Positions 6,369 through 14,410 of a stretch of DNA of 23,914 nucleotides are shown here, one piece after another. Below the pieces are notes generated by a model. The model was not told the DNA's origin. It searched no databases and worked only from the letters and a program-made list of their open reading frames with translations. Each line of letters starts with the position of its first letter. Position 1 is the first letter of the stretch. Source of the DNA: RUG13409 sp045616985 (GTDB lineage Bacteria; Bacillota; Clostridia; Peptostreptococcales; Anaerovoracaceae); assembly GCA_045616985.1 (NCBI GenBank), contig JAZLHU010000037.1, forward strand, positions 1 through 23,914, given 5' to 3'. A program made the translations under genes and the position numbers.

Positions 6369-8250
6369 TTAGCGTTTCACTTTCTTTTTGCTTAAATATT
6401 TTCCCGAAGAGCTCCTGACGTTTTTTCTTTGCCTCAAGTCTTTCGGAAAGATCCCTTGCCCCTACTCCGTACACAAGCCAGAGTATGATTCCCGACAGGA
6501 TCATAATAAATACCGTGGATGCGCATTGTCTCCCGAGAGCATTAAGATTGTAGTATGCTCTGGCATCAGTTTCCGTCATGGCTTTGATTACCATAGCATA
6601 GGTCGTTGCATTACCGGAATGAAAGGTTGCACCCATATCATATTCTGAGAAGAGTTCGTTAAATGTGAGCGCAAATACAGCCAGAACGCTTGGAAGTATA
6701 ATCGGAAGTTTGATTTTTAAAAACGTTCTTATTGGTCCTGAGCCGAGATTTTTTGCAGCCTCTTCAAGCTCTCCGTCTATTGAATAGAATGAGGCTTTTA
6801 TCATACGCACCGCAAACGGCAGTTTGACCACCATATATGCAATGATGATCAAAATGATAACGCTCTTGCCTTGATACAGATTATCTCCGAACGCAAGAAT
6901 GCTCGGCTTGTTGAAATAAATCCTGTATGAATAACAAATCAGAATTGTAGGAAGAAGCCATGGGAAAAGAAGTGCATATTCAACAACTGTTCCGCTCTTT
7001 TTGTGCTTCATGATATAGCTGCATGCAGCAACCACTATAATGCAGGCAAGCGCAGCCGCACAGGCAGAAAGCAATGCGGAAGTATTGATGCCGCTTAAGG
7101 ATTTCTCGTTTGCAAAGAGTCCTGAAAATGCTCCTATGGATGTTTTCTTCACCCCTCTTGGCGTTGTGTATTCAAAGTCGTATGCCCCGAAATAATTTAT
7201 CAATGTAAACTTATCAAACGATAATGTTTTTTGTTTGATTGCATCATATTCCTGGAACGAGAAGAGAACGATGAAAACAACCGGGAGCATATAAATTACA
7301 AAGAGTACATATGCATAAATATGTGCAAGTACGTTTGCAACCGGATTATCTATCTTTTGTTTTACAAGCTTTGCCTTTGTCTTACTTACTGACAGATAAT
7401 GTCCCTTGCGTTCGTAATGAGTAAGTACCGAAAGAAGTACTATTGTAAACAATGCAAGAATGATAGACAAAAGTGCAGCTCTCGCCTGGGGGAAGGACTC
7501 GTCTGCAGTAGATGAACCTGCCAGTCTTACTATTTCCGGATTGATGGCATCAAAGCCGATAACGGTAGGGGCAGACATAGCACACAGTCCCGTAATGAAT
7601 GTCATTACCGTAAGTGAGAAATATGTCGGGAGCAGGGTTGGAAATACGACCTTAAACAAAACCTTAAACGGATTTGCGCCTAAGTTTCTTGCCGCCTCAA
7701 CCGTATTGTAATCTATTCCCCTTATCGCATTCCGAAGGAAAAGCATATGGTTTGATGTACAGGCAAAGGTCATTGTAAAGAGCACAGCCTTATATCCCGT
7801 AAACCAATATGGATTCATTCCGGGAAAAAGCTTCAAAAGGAAGCTTGTAAGCACACCGTCATTTCCGTACAGGAACATATACCCTGTAACCAAGGCAACA
7901 CCGGCATAAATCATTGTTGTCATATATCCAAGACGCAATATTTTTGCGCCTTTGATATCAAAGTATTCGGTAAGCAGTACTATGGAAGTTCCGACAATAT
8001 TTACTGTTATTACGAGGCCGATAGCCAGCTTTAAGGAGTTCAGAACATAAGTGTTCATGCTTCCCGCAAGGAAGAACTTTATTACTGCCAGTGGATCGAT
8101 ATTTCCCGAAGCATCTCTTACGGTGAAAATACTTGTCAGTGTATTAAAGCACGGAACAAGCATGAATCCGAAGAAGAGATACAGGAAAAAGAATCCGCCC
8201 ACTACCAGCAGAAGCTTACTCCATGTAAAGGTTTTCTTCTGATTAAGCAT
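6361..8250 (-). CDS. ABC transporter permease, fused two-domain type
   Basis: A 629-residue inner-membrane protein with two MetI-like permease units in one chain and about 12 hydrophobic segments. The two ATPase-coupling EAA loops are visible: EAARNLGANPFKVLFKVVFP near residue 185 and EEAAKNLGSGPIRTFLKIKLP in the second half. This architecture is shared by FbpB/AfuB/FutB (iron or sugar phosphate) and PhnU-type (2-aminoethylphosphonate) permeases, so the family alone does not give the substrate. The ATG is 3 bases after the ATPase stop codon, and its ribosome site (GGGAG) lies within the last ATPase codons, so the two are made together. HAD follows with an 8-base overlap. C-terminal residues after the last membrane segment are charged (ARDLSERLEAKKKRQELF), as expected on the cytoplasmic side. 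Confidence 0.9.
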   Translation of the reverse strand: MLNQKKTFTWSKLLLVVGGFFFLYLFFGFMLVPCFNTLTSIFTVRDASGNIDPLAVIKFFLAGSMNTYVLNSLKLAIGLVITVNIVGTSIVLLTEYFDIKGAKILRLGYMTTMIYAGVALVTGYMFLYGNDGVLTSFLLKLFPGMNPYWFTGYKAVLFTMTFACTSNHMLFLRNAIRGIDYNTVEAARNLGANPFKVLFKVVFPTLLPTYFSLTVMTFITGLCAMSAPTVIGFDAINPEIVRLAGSSTADESFPQARAALLSIILALFTIVLLSVLTHYERKGHYLSVSKTKAKLVKQKIDNPVANVLAHIYAYVLFVIYMLPVVFIVLFSFQEYDAIKQKTLSFDKFTLINYFGAYDFEYTTPRGVKKTSIGAFSGLFANEKSLSGINTSALLSACAAALACIIVVAACSYIMKHKKSGTVVEYALLFPWLLPTILICYSYRIYFNKPSILAFGDNLYQGKSVIILIIIAYMVVKLPFAVRMIKASFYSIDGELEEAAKNLGSGPIRTFLKIKLPIILPSVLAVFALTFNELFSEYDMGATFHSGNATTYAMVIKAMTETDARAYYNLNALGRQCASTVFIMILSGIILWLVYGVGARDLSERLEAKKKRQELFGKIFKQKESETLND

Positions 8251-8253
8251 AGG

Positions 8254-9288
8254 TTATACTCCCTCTTTACTGCCGGCATAGCTGAGAAGATTCCTCAGAT
8301 TGAAGCTGATGTGTGCGGGATCACCGATATCAAGCACTGTAGAGCCGTCGTTCTTCTCTATGATACGCAGTGTTTGCTGCGGAAGCTTTACTGTATATTT
8401 AACGTACATTCCGTAATACTCCATAGCCTCAATAACGCCGTCAATTTCAACTCTGTTTTCGTTATGCTCCTTGTTTACGTGAATACGTTCAAGTCTGATG
8501 TAATGATGCATGCTTTCATCAAGCTCCGCACCCTTTGCATTTAAGTCCTTTACAAGCTCCTCTGAGAGTCTGTTGATGTCTCCTATGAAATTGCAGACAA
8601 ATTCCGTTGCAGATTGATTATATACCTCATAAGGCGTTCCGATCTGCTCAATAACGCCGTGATTAAACACGGCAATTCTGTCTGAAAGAGTAAGTGCCTC
8701 TTCCTGATCGTGAGTGACATAAATTGATGTAATGCCGAAGTCCTTCTGCATCTTTTTAAGTTCCGTCCGAAGCTGCACTCTGAGCTTTGCATCAAGATTT
8801 GACAAAGGCTCATCCAAACAAATAATGCTCGGATTAGTTACTAACGCCCTTGCTATGGCAACACGCTGCTGCTGCCCGCCTGAAAGCTGCGCGACAGCCT
8901 TTCCCAATTGCTCGTCAGAAAGCTCGACCTTTCCGGCGATCTCTCTTACCTTTGCATCTATCTCCTTCTTCTGAAGCTTTTGAAGCTTAAGTCCAAAGGC
9001 GATGTTATCATATACTGTCATGGTTGGAAACAGGGCATAACTTTGAAATACTATGCCTATATTCCTTTTTTCAATCGGAACATGAGTAATATCCTTATCC
9101 TTAACAAATACTGAACCCTGCGCAGGATCAATAAAGCCGGTAATAGTTCGCAGTGTGGTTGTCTTTCCGCATCCGGATGGTCCGAGGAAAGTAAAAAATT
9201 CGCCCTCTTCAACATCTACATTGATATTATGAAGAGCCTCAAAATCGCCGAATTTCACAACGATGTCTTTTAAACTGATATAACCCAT
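8254..9288 (-). CDS. ABC transporter ATPase (FbpC/PotA/AfuC type)
   Basis: The nucleotide-binding subunit that powers the adjacent permease. From the ATG at 9288 the protein has 344 residues: Walker A GPSGCGKT (36-43), Q-loop Q82, signature LSGGQQQR (135-142), Walker B IICLDEP (155-161) and switch H193. A C-terminal TOBE-like regulatory domain spans about 280-344. An in-frame ATG 12 codons upstream exists (9324). The start at 9288 is chosen because it has a CGGAGA site 7 bases away, and because the upstream codons run into a strong hairpin. Gene order is binding protein, ATPase, permease. The closest named families transport iron(III), spermidine, thiamine, 2-aminoethylphosphonate or hexose phosphates; I cannot choose among them from this subunit. 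Confidence 0.93.
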   Translation of the reverse strand: MGYISLKDIVVKFGDFEALHNINVDVEEGEFFTFLGPSGCGKTTTLRTITGFIDPAQGSVFVKDKDITHVPIEKRNIGIVFQSYALFPTMTVYDNIAFGLKLQKLQKKEIDAKVREIAGKVELSDEQLGKAVAQLSGGQQQRVAIARALVTNPSIICLDEPLSNLDAKLRVQLRTELKKMQKDFGITSIYVTHDQEEALTLSDRIAVFNHGVIEQIGTPYEVYNQSATEFVCNFIGDINRLSEELVKDLNAKGAELDESMHHYIRLERIHVNKEHNENRVEIDGVIEAMEYYGMYVKYTVKLPQQTLRIIEKNDGSTVLDIGDPAHISFNLRNLLSYAGSKEGV

Positions 9289-9309
9289 GTTTTGTCTCCG
9301 TATATACTT

Positions 9310-9340
9310 GTGGCGAGTCACCACAAAAGCGACTCGCCAC
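9310..9340 (-). other. 10-bp stem hairpin between binding protein and ATPase genes
   Basis: GTGGCGAGTC (9310-9319) and GACTCGCCAC (9331-9340) form a perfect GC-rich stem with an 11-base loop, starting 18 bases after the binding-protein stop codon. No T-run follows, so it is unlikely to be a full terminator. In many transporter operons a hairpin at this place protects the upstream part of the mRNA, so more binding protein is made than ATPase and permease. That role is inferred from position. Confidence 0.7.
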
Positions 9341-9358
9341 GCGATAGTTTAAAACGTA

Positions 9359-10579
9359 CTATTTTGCTACGCAAAGTGTAGCCCAATCAAGATTATCCCA
9401 ATCCGGTTCTGCGGGGGATCCTTCCTTCCAGAAGAAACCGAGGTTTGTCATGATATTTGTCCATTCAGCAGAATGTTCAGCAACGTATTCATAATAAAGC
9501 TTGTCGCCGACCTTATCCTGCGCCATGTTGTGAAGGCTGTAGATGCCTGCGTAGTCAACAAGGTCGGAAGCCTTAGCTGCCTCTGTGTTGCACGGATAAC
9601 GGTCAAATTCATTAGCCCACTGTGTCTGTGTTTCCGTGGAACCGAACCATTCACAGAATGCCTTTACCTGAAGTGTCTGTTCCTCAGTTCTGCCGGCCTT
9701 TTCAAGAACGCCGATGTATTCGGCAATGAAATAGCTTCCGTCCTTGATGTCAACAAGAGCCCAGTTTCCGGGAGCATTCTTTGCCGCATCGTATGTAAGC
9801 GGATTTGCACTTCCCGAATCGGCTGTATCTACGCTGCCGTAGAGAGAGCTGGAGTAGAATGTGGAGAGCGGAACATCACCTCTGTTAAGAGGATCGAAGC
9901 CATAAGAATCTCCTGTGAATGTACCGCCTGCACAGTACTTCCAAAGTGCCTTCCATCCGTCAACGGAAATTCCGCCTGCCGGTGATGCAGGGTCAGCATA
10001 TGGGAAAAGCATACAGTTGTTGATGTTTCCGTTTGTTGTTCCTCCAACCTTGCCCTGACGATAATACTTCATTCCCTGTTCAGCCATCTCGCTCCAGTGA
10101 TCGAACTTAAGAGCCTTGCCGTTTGTTCCGAGCTCGTCAGTTCTATAGAGCATAAGAATGTCCTGAATGGTTACGCCGTATGCCTTCTTATCATACTTAA
10201 ATGTTCCGACAAGATTGGACCATGTCGGCTCCCATTCAACAAGCTTGAGGTTTTCGTAGTTACCATTGATAACCTGTCCCCAACGTGTTTCGTTCATTCC
10301 GAAGAGAACGTCGCCGTCCTTGCTTTCGTTTGCAGTCTGAATAACCTGAGCATCTCCGGAAATAACCGTGTTGTCATCAACGCTGATTTTAAATCCGGCC
10401 TTTTCTGCGTTTTCCTTAAGCCATGCAACCTCTGATTCGTCGTTTGTATTTGTATAAATACGAATCTCATAATTTGCATCAGCCACAGGTGCCTGTTGCT
10501 CCGGCTCTTTCTTTTCACCGCAAGCAGCCATAGCAAACACCATTGCAAGTGCAAGAAGAATTGCCAATACTTTTTTCAT
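9359..10579 (-). CDS. ABC transporter substrate-binding lipoprotein
   Basis: A 406-residue extracellular solute-binding protein of family 1/6 type. The N-terminus is a lipoprotein signal: KK at 2-3, a hydrophobic core and a lipobox ending MAAC with the lipidated cysteine at 20, followed by a charged linker. YEIRIYTNTNDE begins the mature fold. A C-terminal segment near residues 320-345 (EWFGSTETQTQWANEFDRYPCN) resembles the iron(III)/AfuA/2-aminoethylphosphonate binding proteins. The ligand is not certain. The ATG has an AGGAGGACAT site. It is the first gene of the operon binding protein-ATPase-permease-HAD, with its own promoter right after the rpoC terminator. Confidence 0.9.
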   Translation of the reverse strand: MKKVLAILLALAMVFAMAACGEKKEPEQQAPVADANYEIRIYTNTNDESEVAWLKENAEKAGFKISVDDNTVISGDAQVIQTANESKDGDVLFGMNETRWGQVINGNYENLKLVEWEPTWSNLVGTFKYDKKAYGVTIQDILMLYRTDELGTNGKALKFDHWSEMAEQGMKYYRQGKVGGTTNGNINNCMLFPYADPASPAGGISVDGWKALWKYCAGGTFTGDSYGFDPLNRGDVPLSTFYSSSLYGSVDTADSGSANPLTYDAAKNAPGNWALVDIKDGSYFIAEYIGVLEKAGRTEEQTLQVKAFCEWFGSTETQTQWANEFDRYPCNTEAAKASDLVDYAGIYSLHNMAQDKVGDKLYYEYVAEHSAEWTNIMTNLGFFWKEGSPAEPDWDNLDWATLCVAK

Positions 10580-10595
10580 TTTATGTCCTCCTATT

Positions 10596-10666
10596 GTCAG
10601 TGATGAAAAAGAAAGTACACTGACTATAACTTTGATAATTATATCATATGTACCGGACGGAATTAA
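10596..10666 (-). promoter_or_regulatory. Promoter and leader hairpin of the transporter operon
   Basis: On the minus strand TATAAT (10638-10643) is preceded by TGA, making an extended -10. A weak -35 TTAATT (10661-10666) is 17 bases away. Transcription would start near 10631, giving a leader of about 52 bases. In it GTCAGTG and CACTGAC (10618-10624 with 10596-10602) can pair around a 15-base pyrimidine-rich loop just before the ribosome site. As DNA, the same inverted repeat could be a repressor operator just downstream of the start site. Confidence 0.7.
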
Positions 10667-10677
10667 AGAAAATGGAC

Positions 10678-10716
10678 AAAAAAAATCCCCGTTTTGCCAT
10701 TGACAAATGGGGATTT
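10678..10716 (-). terminator. Intrinsic terminator after rpoC
   Basis: The minus strand folds AAATCCCC/GGGGATTT-type arms (10683-10690 with 10709-10716), extendable by a few loop pairs, followed by a run of eight T residues (10678-10685). It starts about 10 bases after the rpoC stop codon. It separates the rpoBC transcript from the transporter operon, whose -35 lies only about 12 bases further on. Confidence 0.9.
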
Positions 10717-10726
10717 TATTATTATG

Positions 10727-13700
10727 TCAGTCCTCTTCCGCACCGGAAAGCTCAGCCTCGAAGGCTGCGGCCTGAAGATTCTCGTCTTCCGCATCAAGCT
10801 CGAATTCATCTATTTCATCATCTTCAAGCTGATCTTCAAGGTCTTCGTAGTCTTCATAGTCTGCATCAGCATTATAATTTTCCATGAATTCGGTGTTAAT
10901 ACCGTAGTCTACGTTAACATTCTTGTAGAGCTTCATCCCTGTACCTGCAGGGATCAGCTTGCCGATGATAACATTTTCCTTAAGGCCAAGGAGCCTGTCC
11001 TTCTTACCCTTGATCGCAGCATCTGTAAGCACTCTTGTTGTTTCCTGGAAGGAAGCCGCTGAGAGGAAGGAGCTTGTTGCAAGAGAAGCTTTTGTGATTC
11101 CAAGGAGTATTCTCTCGGATTCAGCCTTTTGCTGTCCTTCTTCAAGAACGCTGTTTGCTGCTTCAAGCTCGAACCAATTGTAAAGACCTCCGGGAAGAAG
11201 ATGTGTATCTCCCGCATCTTCAATCCTGTATTTGGAGAGCATCTGAGAAACAATGACCTCAATGTGTTTATCGTTAATATCTACACCCTGGAGCTTGTAT
11301 ACTCTTTGTACTTCCTTGAGGAGATACTGGTATACGCCTTCAACGCCGTTGATTCTCAAAATATCATGCGGATCAAGAGGTCCCTGAGTAATTCCTTCAC
11401 CTGCATGAACCTCTGTCCCTTCGGAAACCTTCAGTCTTGCACCGTAGGGAACGACGTATTTTTTCTCTTCTTCTCCGCGAACAATTACTTCTGTCTTATT
11501 ATCAGGTCTCGTCTCAATGGATACGACTTTACCGTCTGCCTCGCAGATTTCAGCAATACCTTTTGGTCTTCTCGCTTCGAAAAGCTCTTCAACTCTCGGA
11601 AGACCCTGAGTGATGTCACCGGATGAACCGCCTGCAACACCGCCGGTATGGAAAGTTCTCATCGTAAGCTGGGTACCGGGTTCACCGATGGACTGAGCTG
11701 CGATGATACCAACTGCTTCGCCCATATTAACAGGCTCTCCTGTTGCAAGGTTTCTGCCATAGCACTTGCAGCAGACGCCGTTTTCGCATTTGCAGGTCAT
11801 GACCGATCTGATATTTACTGATTCGATTCCGGCTTCTTCGATCCTCTTTGCAGCATCTTCCCTGATTTCTTCGCCGCCCTCAACAAGGATCTCTCCCGTG
11901 TTGGGATCTACGATATCATCAAGTGCTATTCTTCCGATGATACGAAGCCGCAGTGCTTCAATGACCTCTTTACCGTCTGTAAATGCTCTTACCTCAATAC
12001 CCTCATCGGTACCGCAGTCGAGCTGACGAACGATTACATTATGTGATACATCTACAAGTCTTCTTGTCAGATAACCCGAGTCTGCCGTACGAAGAGCTGT
12101 GTCTGCAAGTCCCTTTCTTGCACCATTTGAGGAAAGGAAGTATTCCATTATGGAAAGTCCTTCTCTGAAGTTTGCAGTGATAGGGACCTCAATTGTTTTA
12201 CCTGTAGCGTTGGCCATAAGTCCACGCATACCGCCGATTTGCTTGATCTGGTTCTTTGAGCCTCTCGCACCCGAATCTGCCATGATGAACAGATTGTTAT
12301 CATGCGGCAGTGCTGCCATAAGCGCATCGGCAACTTCGTCGGTAGCCTTGTGCCATACAAGAAGGACTTTCTCGTATCTTTCGGCATCGGACATAAGACC
12401 GCGCCTGTAAGCTGCCTGATATTTATCAACGATAGCCTGAGCCTTGTCGATAATGGATTGCTTTTCAGGCGGCATAAGCATGTCTCCGATAGAGATCGTA
12501 ACTGCAGCTACTGTGGAATATTTGTATCCGTTGGACTTGATGTAGTCCATCATCTCTACCGTCGCAACATTACCGTGACGTCTGAAGCACCTGTCGATAA
12601 TATTTGTGAGATCCTTCTTCTTTACAAGGAAGTCAACTTCCAGTCCGTATGGATTTTCTTTTCTGTCAACGTAACCGAGATCCTGCGGGATCTTTTCGTT
12701 GAAGATAAATCTTCCGACTGTGGATTCAACAAGCCGGCCCTTATCCTCAGCATCAAGCTTTCTCAAAACCTTGACCCTTGAGTGAATACCTACAATGCCT
12801 GCCTGATATGCCATAAGCATTTCAGCCTCATCGCAGAACACCTTACCATCGTTTCTGGTATCCTTATTGTCCTTTCTTTCCTGCGGATCTGCCGGACCGG
12901 GATTGGTAAGATAGTAAGAACCGAGGATCATATCCTGTGTCGGTGTTGTGATCGGAGAACCGTCCTTCGGAGCAAGAATGTTATTTACCGAAAGCATCAG
13001 GAATCTTGCTTCTGCCTGAGCCTCTACCGAAAGAGGAACATGGACAGCCATCTGATCTCCGTCGAAGTCCGCATTGTATGCGGTGCATACAAGCGGATGA
13101 AGCTTGATTGCCTTGCCCTCTACAAGAACGGGTTCAAACGCCTGGATACCGAGTCTATGAAGTGTAGGAGCACGGTTAAGAAGCACCGGATGGTCTTTGA
13201 TGATTTCATCAAGTACATCCCAAACTTCGGGCTTAACCTTTTCAACCATTCTCTTTGCAGACTTGATGTTGTGCGCTGTTCCGTCAGCAACGAGCTTTTT
13301 CATAATGAAGGGCTTGAAAAGCTCCAGCGCCATCTTTTTCGGAAGACCGCACTGATAGAACTTAAGTTCAGGTCCTACAACAATTACAGAACGTCCTGAA
13401 TAGTCAACACGCTTGCCGAGAAGATTCTGACGGAATCTTCCCTGCTTACCCTTAAGCATATCGGAAAGTGACTTAAGCGGTCTTCCGCCCGGGCCTGTTA
13501 CAGGTCTGCCGCGTCTGCCGTTATCAATGAGTGCATCAACAGCTTCCTGGAGCATTCTCTTTTCATTTCTGACGATAATGTCAGGAGCCCCTAAATCAAG
13601 GAGCCTTTTAAGTCTGTTATTTCTGTTGATAACTCTTCTGTAAAGATCATTAAGATCGGATGTTGCAAATCTGCCGCCGTCGAGCTGGACCATAGGACGA

Positions 13701-14407
13701 AGGTCGGGCGGGATTACAGGAACAACTTCAAGAATCATCCATTCAGGTCTGTTGCCGGATGCACGAAGCGCTTCAATAACCTCGAGTCTTCTGACTACTC
13801 TGATCTTCTTCTGTCCCTGTGATGTCTTGAGTATCTCTCTGAGTTCTTCGGCAAGAGAATCAAGATCGATTGCAGCAAGAAGCTCTCTTACTGCAGCTCC
13901 GCCCATTCCTGCCTTGAATCCGGAGCCAAGCTCTTCTCTTGCCTCCCGGTACTGCTGTTCTGTAAGAACCTCCATGTATTTAAGATGAGTATCACCGGGA
14001 TCTGTTACAATGTAGGATGCGAAGTACAGTACCTTTTCAAGAGCTCTCGGACTCATGTCCAGAACAAGACCGATCCTTGAAGGAATACCCTTGAAGTACC
14101 AAATGTGAGAAACAGGCGCTGCGAGAGTGATGTGGCCCATACGCTCTCTTCTTACCTTTGCTTTTGTTACTTCAACACCGCATCTGTCGCATACGATGCC
14201 CTTGTAACGGATTCTCTTATACTTACCGCAGTGACACTCCCAGTCCTTGGTCGGTCCGAAAATCCTTTCACAGAAAAGCCCGTCTCTTTCAGGCTTGAGC
14301 GTTCTGTAGTTGATCGTTTCAGGCTTTTTAACTTCACCGTGTGACCAGCTTAGGATTTTCTCGGTAGAAGCAAGGTTGATTTGTAATGATTCAAAACTAA
14401 TATCCAT
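10727..14407 (-). CDS. rpoC: RNA polymerase beta' subunit
   Basis: Catalytic subunit of RNA polymerase. The 1226-residue chain shows the N-terminal zinc site (C58, C60, C73, C76), the lid/rudder region, and the active-site NADFDGDQM at 445-453 with three Mg2+-binding aspartates. It also has the bridge helix and trigger loop region, and the second zinc site around CKCENGVCCKC (encoded near 11760-11800). The length is that of Gram-positive beta' without large insertions. The last 45-50 residues are very acidic (repeated D/E with EDYEDLEDQLEDDEIDEFEL). The ATG is 3 bases after the rpoB stop codon, and the ribosome site AGGAGGAG is formed by the last glutamate codons of rpoB, so translation is coupled. 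A strong terminator follows. Confidence 0.99.
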   Translation of the reverse strand: MDISFESLQINLASTEKILSWSHGEVKKPETINYRTLKPERDGLFCERIFGPTKDWECHCGKYKRIRYKGIVCDRCGVEVTKAKVRRERMGHITLAAPVSHIWYFKGIPSRIGLVLDMSPRALEKVLYFASYIVTDPGDTHLKYMEVLTEQQYREAREELGSGFKAGMGGAAVRELLAAIDLDSLAEELREILKTSQGQKKIRVVRRLEVIEALRASGNRPEWMILEVVPVIPPDLRPMVQLDGGRFATSDLNDLYRRVINRNNRLKRLLDLGAPDIIVRNEKRMLQEAVDALIDNGRRGRPVTGPGGRPLKSLSDMLKGKQGRFRQNLLGKRVDYSGRSVIVVGPELKFYQCGLPKKMALELFKPFIMKKLVADGTAHNIKSAKRMVEKVKPEVWDVLDEIIKDHPVLLNRAPTLHRLGIQAFEPVLVEGKAIKLHPLVCTAYNADFDGDQMAVHVPLSVEAQAEARFLMLSVNNILAPKDGSPITTPTQDMILGSYYLTNPGPADPQERKDNKDTRNDGKVFCDEAEMLMAYQAGIVGIHSRVKVLRKLDAEDKGRLVESTVGRFIFNEKIPQDLGYVDRKENPYGLEVDFLVKKKDLTNIIDRCFRRHGNVATVEMMDYIKSNGYKYSTVAAVTISIGDMLMPPEKQSIIDKAQAIVDKYQAAYRRGLMSDAERYEKVLLVWHKATDEVADALMAALPHDNNLFIMADSGARGSKNQIKQIGGMRGLMANATGKTIEVPITANFREGLSIMEYFLSSNGARKGLADTALRTADSGYLTRRLVDVSHNVIVRQLDCGTDEGIEVRAFTDGKEVIEALRLRIIGRIALDDIVDPNTGEILVEGGEEIREDAAKRIEEAGIESVNIRSVMTCKCENGVCCKCYGRNLATGEPVNMGEAVGIIAAQSIGEPGTQLTMRTFHTGGVAGGSSGDITQGLPRVEELFEARRPKGIAEICEADGKVVSIETRPDNKTEVIVRGEEEKKYVVPYGARLKVSEGTEVHAGEGITQGPLDPHDILRINGVEGVYQYLLKEVQRVYKLQGVDINDKHIEVIVSQMLSKYRIEDAGDTHLLPGGLYNWFELEAANSVLEEGQQKAESERILLGITKASLATSSFLSAASFQETTRVLTDAAIKGKKDRLLGLKENVIIGKLIPAGTGMKLYKNVNVDYGINTEFMENYNADADYEDYEDLEDQLEDDEIDEFELDAEDENLQAAAFEAELSGAEED

Positions 14408-14410
14408 TTT

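Noticed and set aside
12782..13399. 205-codon plus-strand open frame opposite rpoC
   Set aside because: Antisense to the conserved catalytic part of beta'; composition is a mirror of rpoC codons and no start signals are seen. The 182-codon frame at 16016-16564 opposite rpoB is rejected for the same reason.
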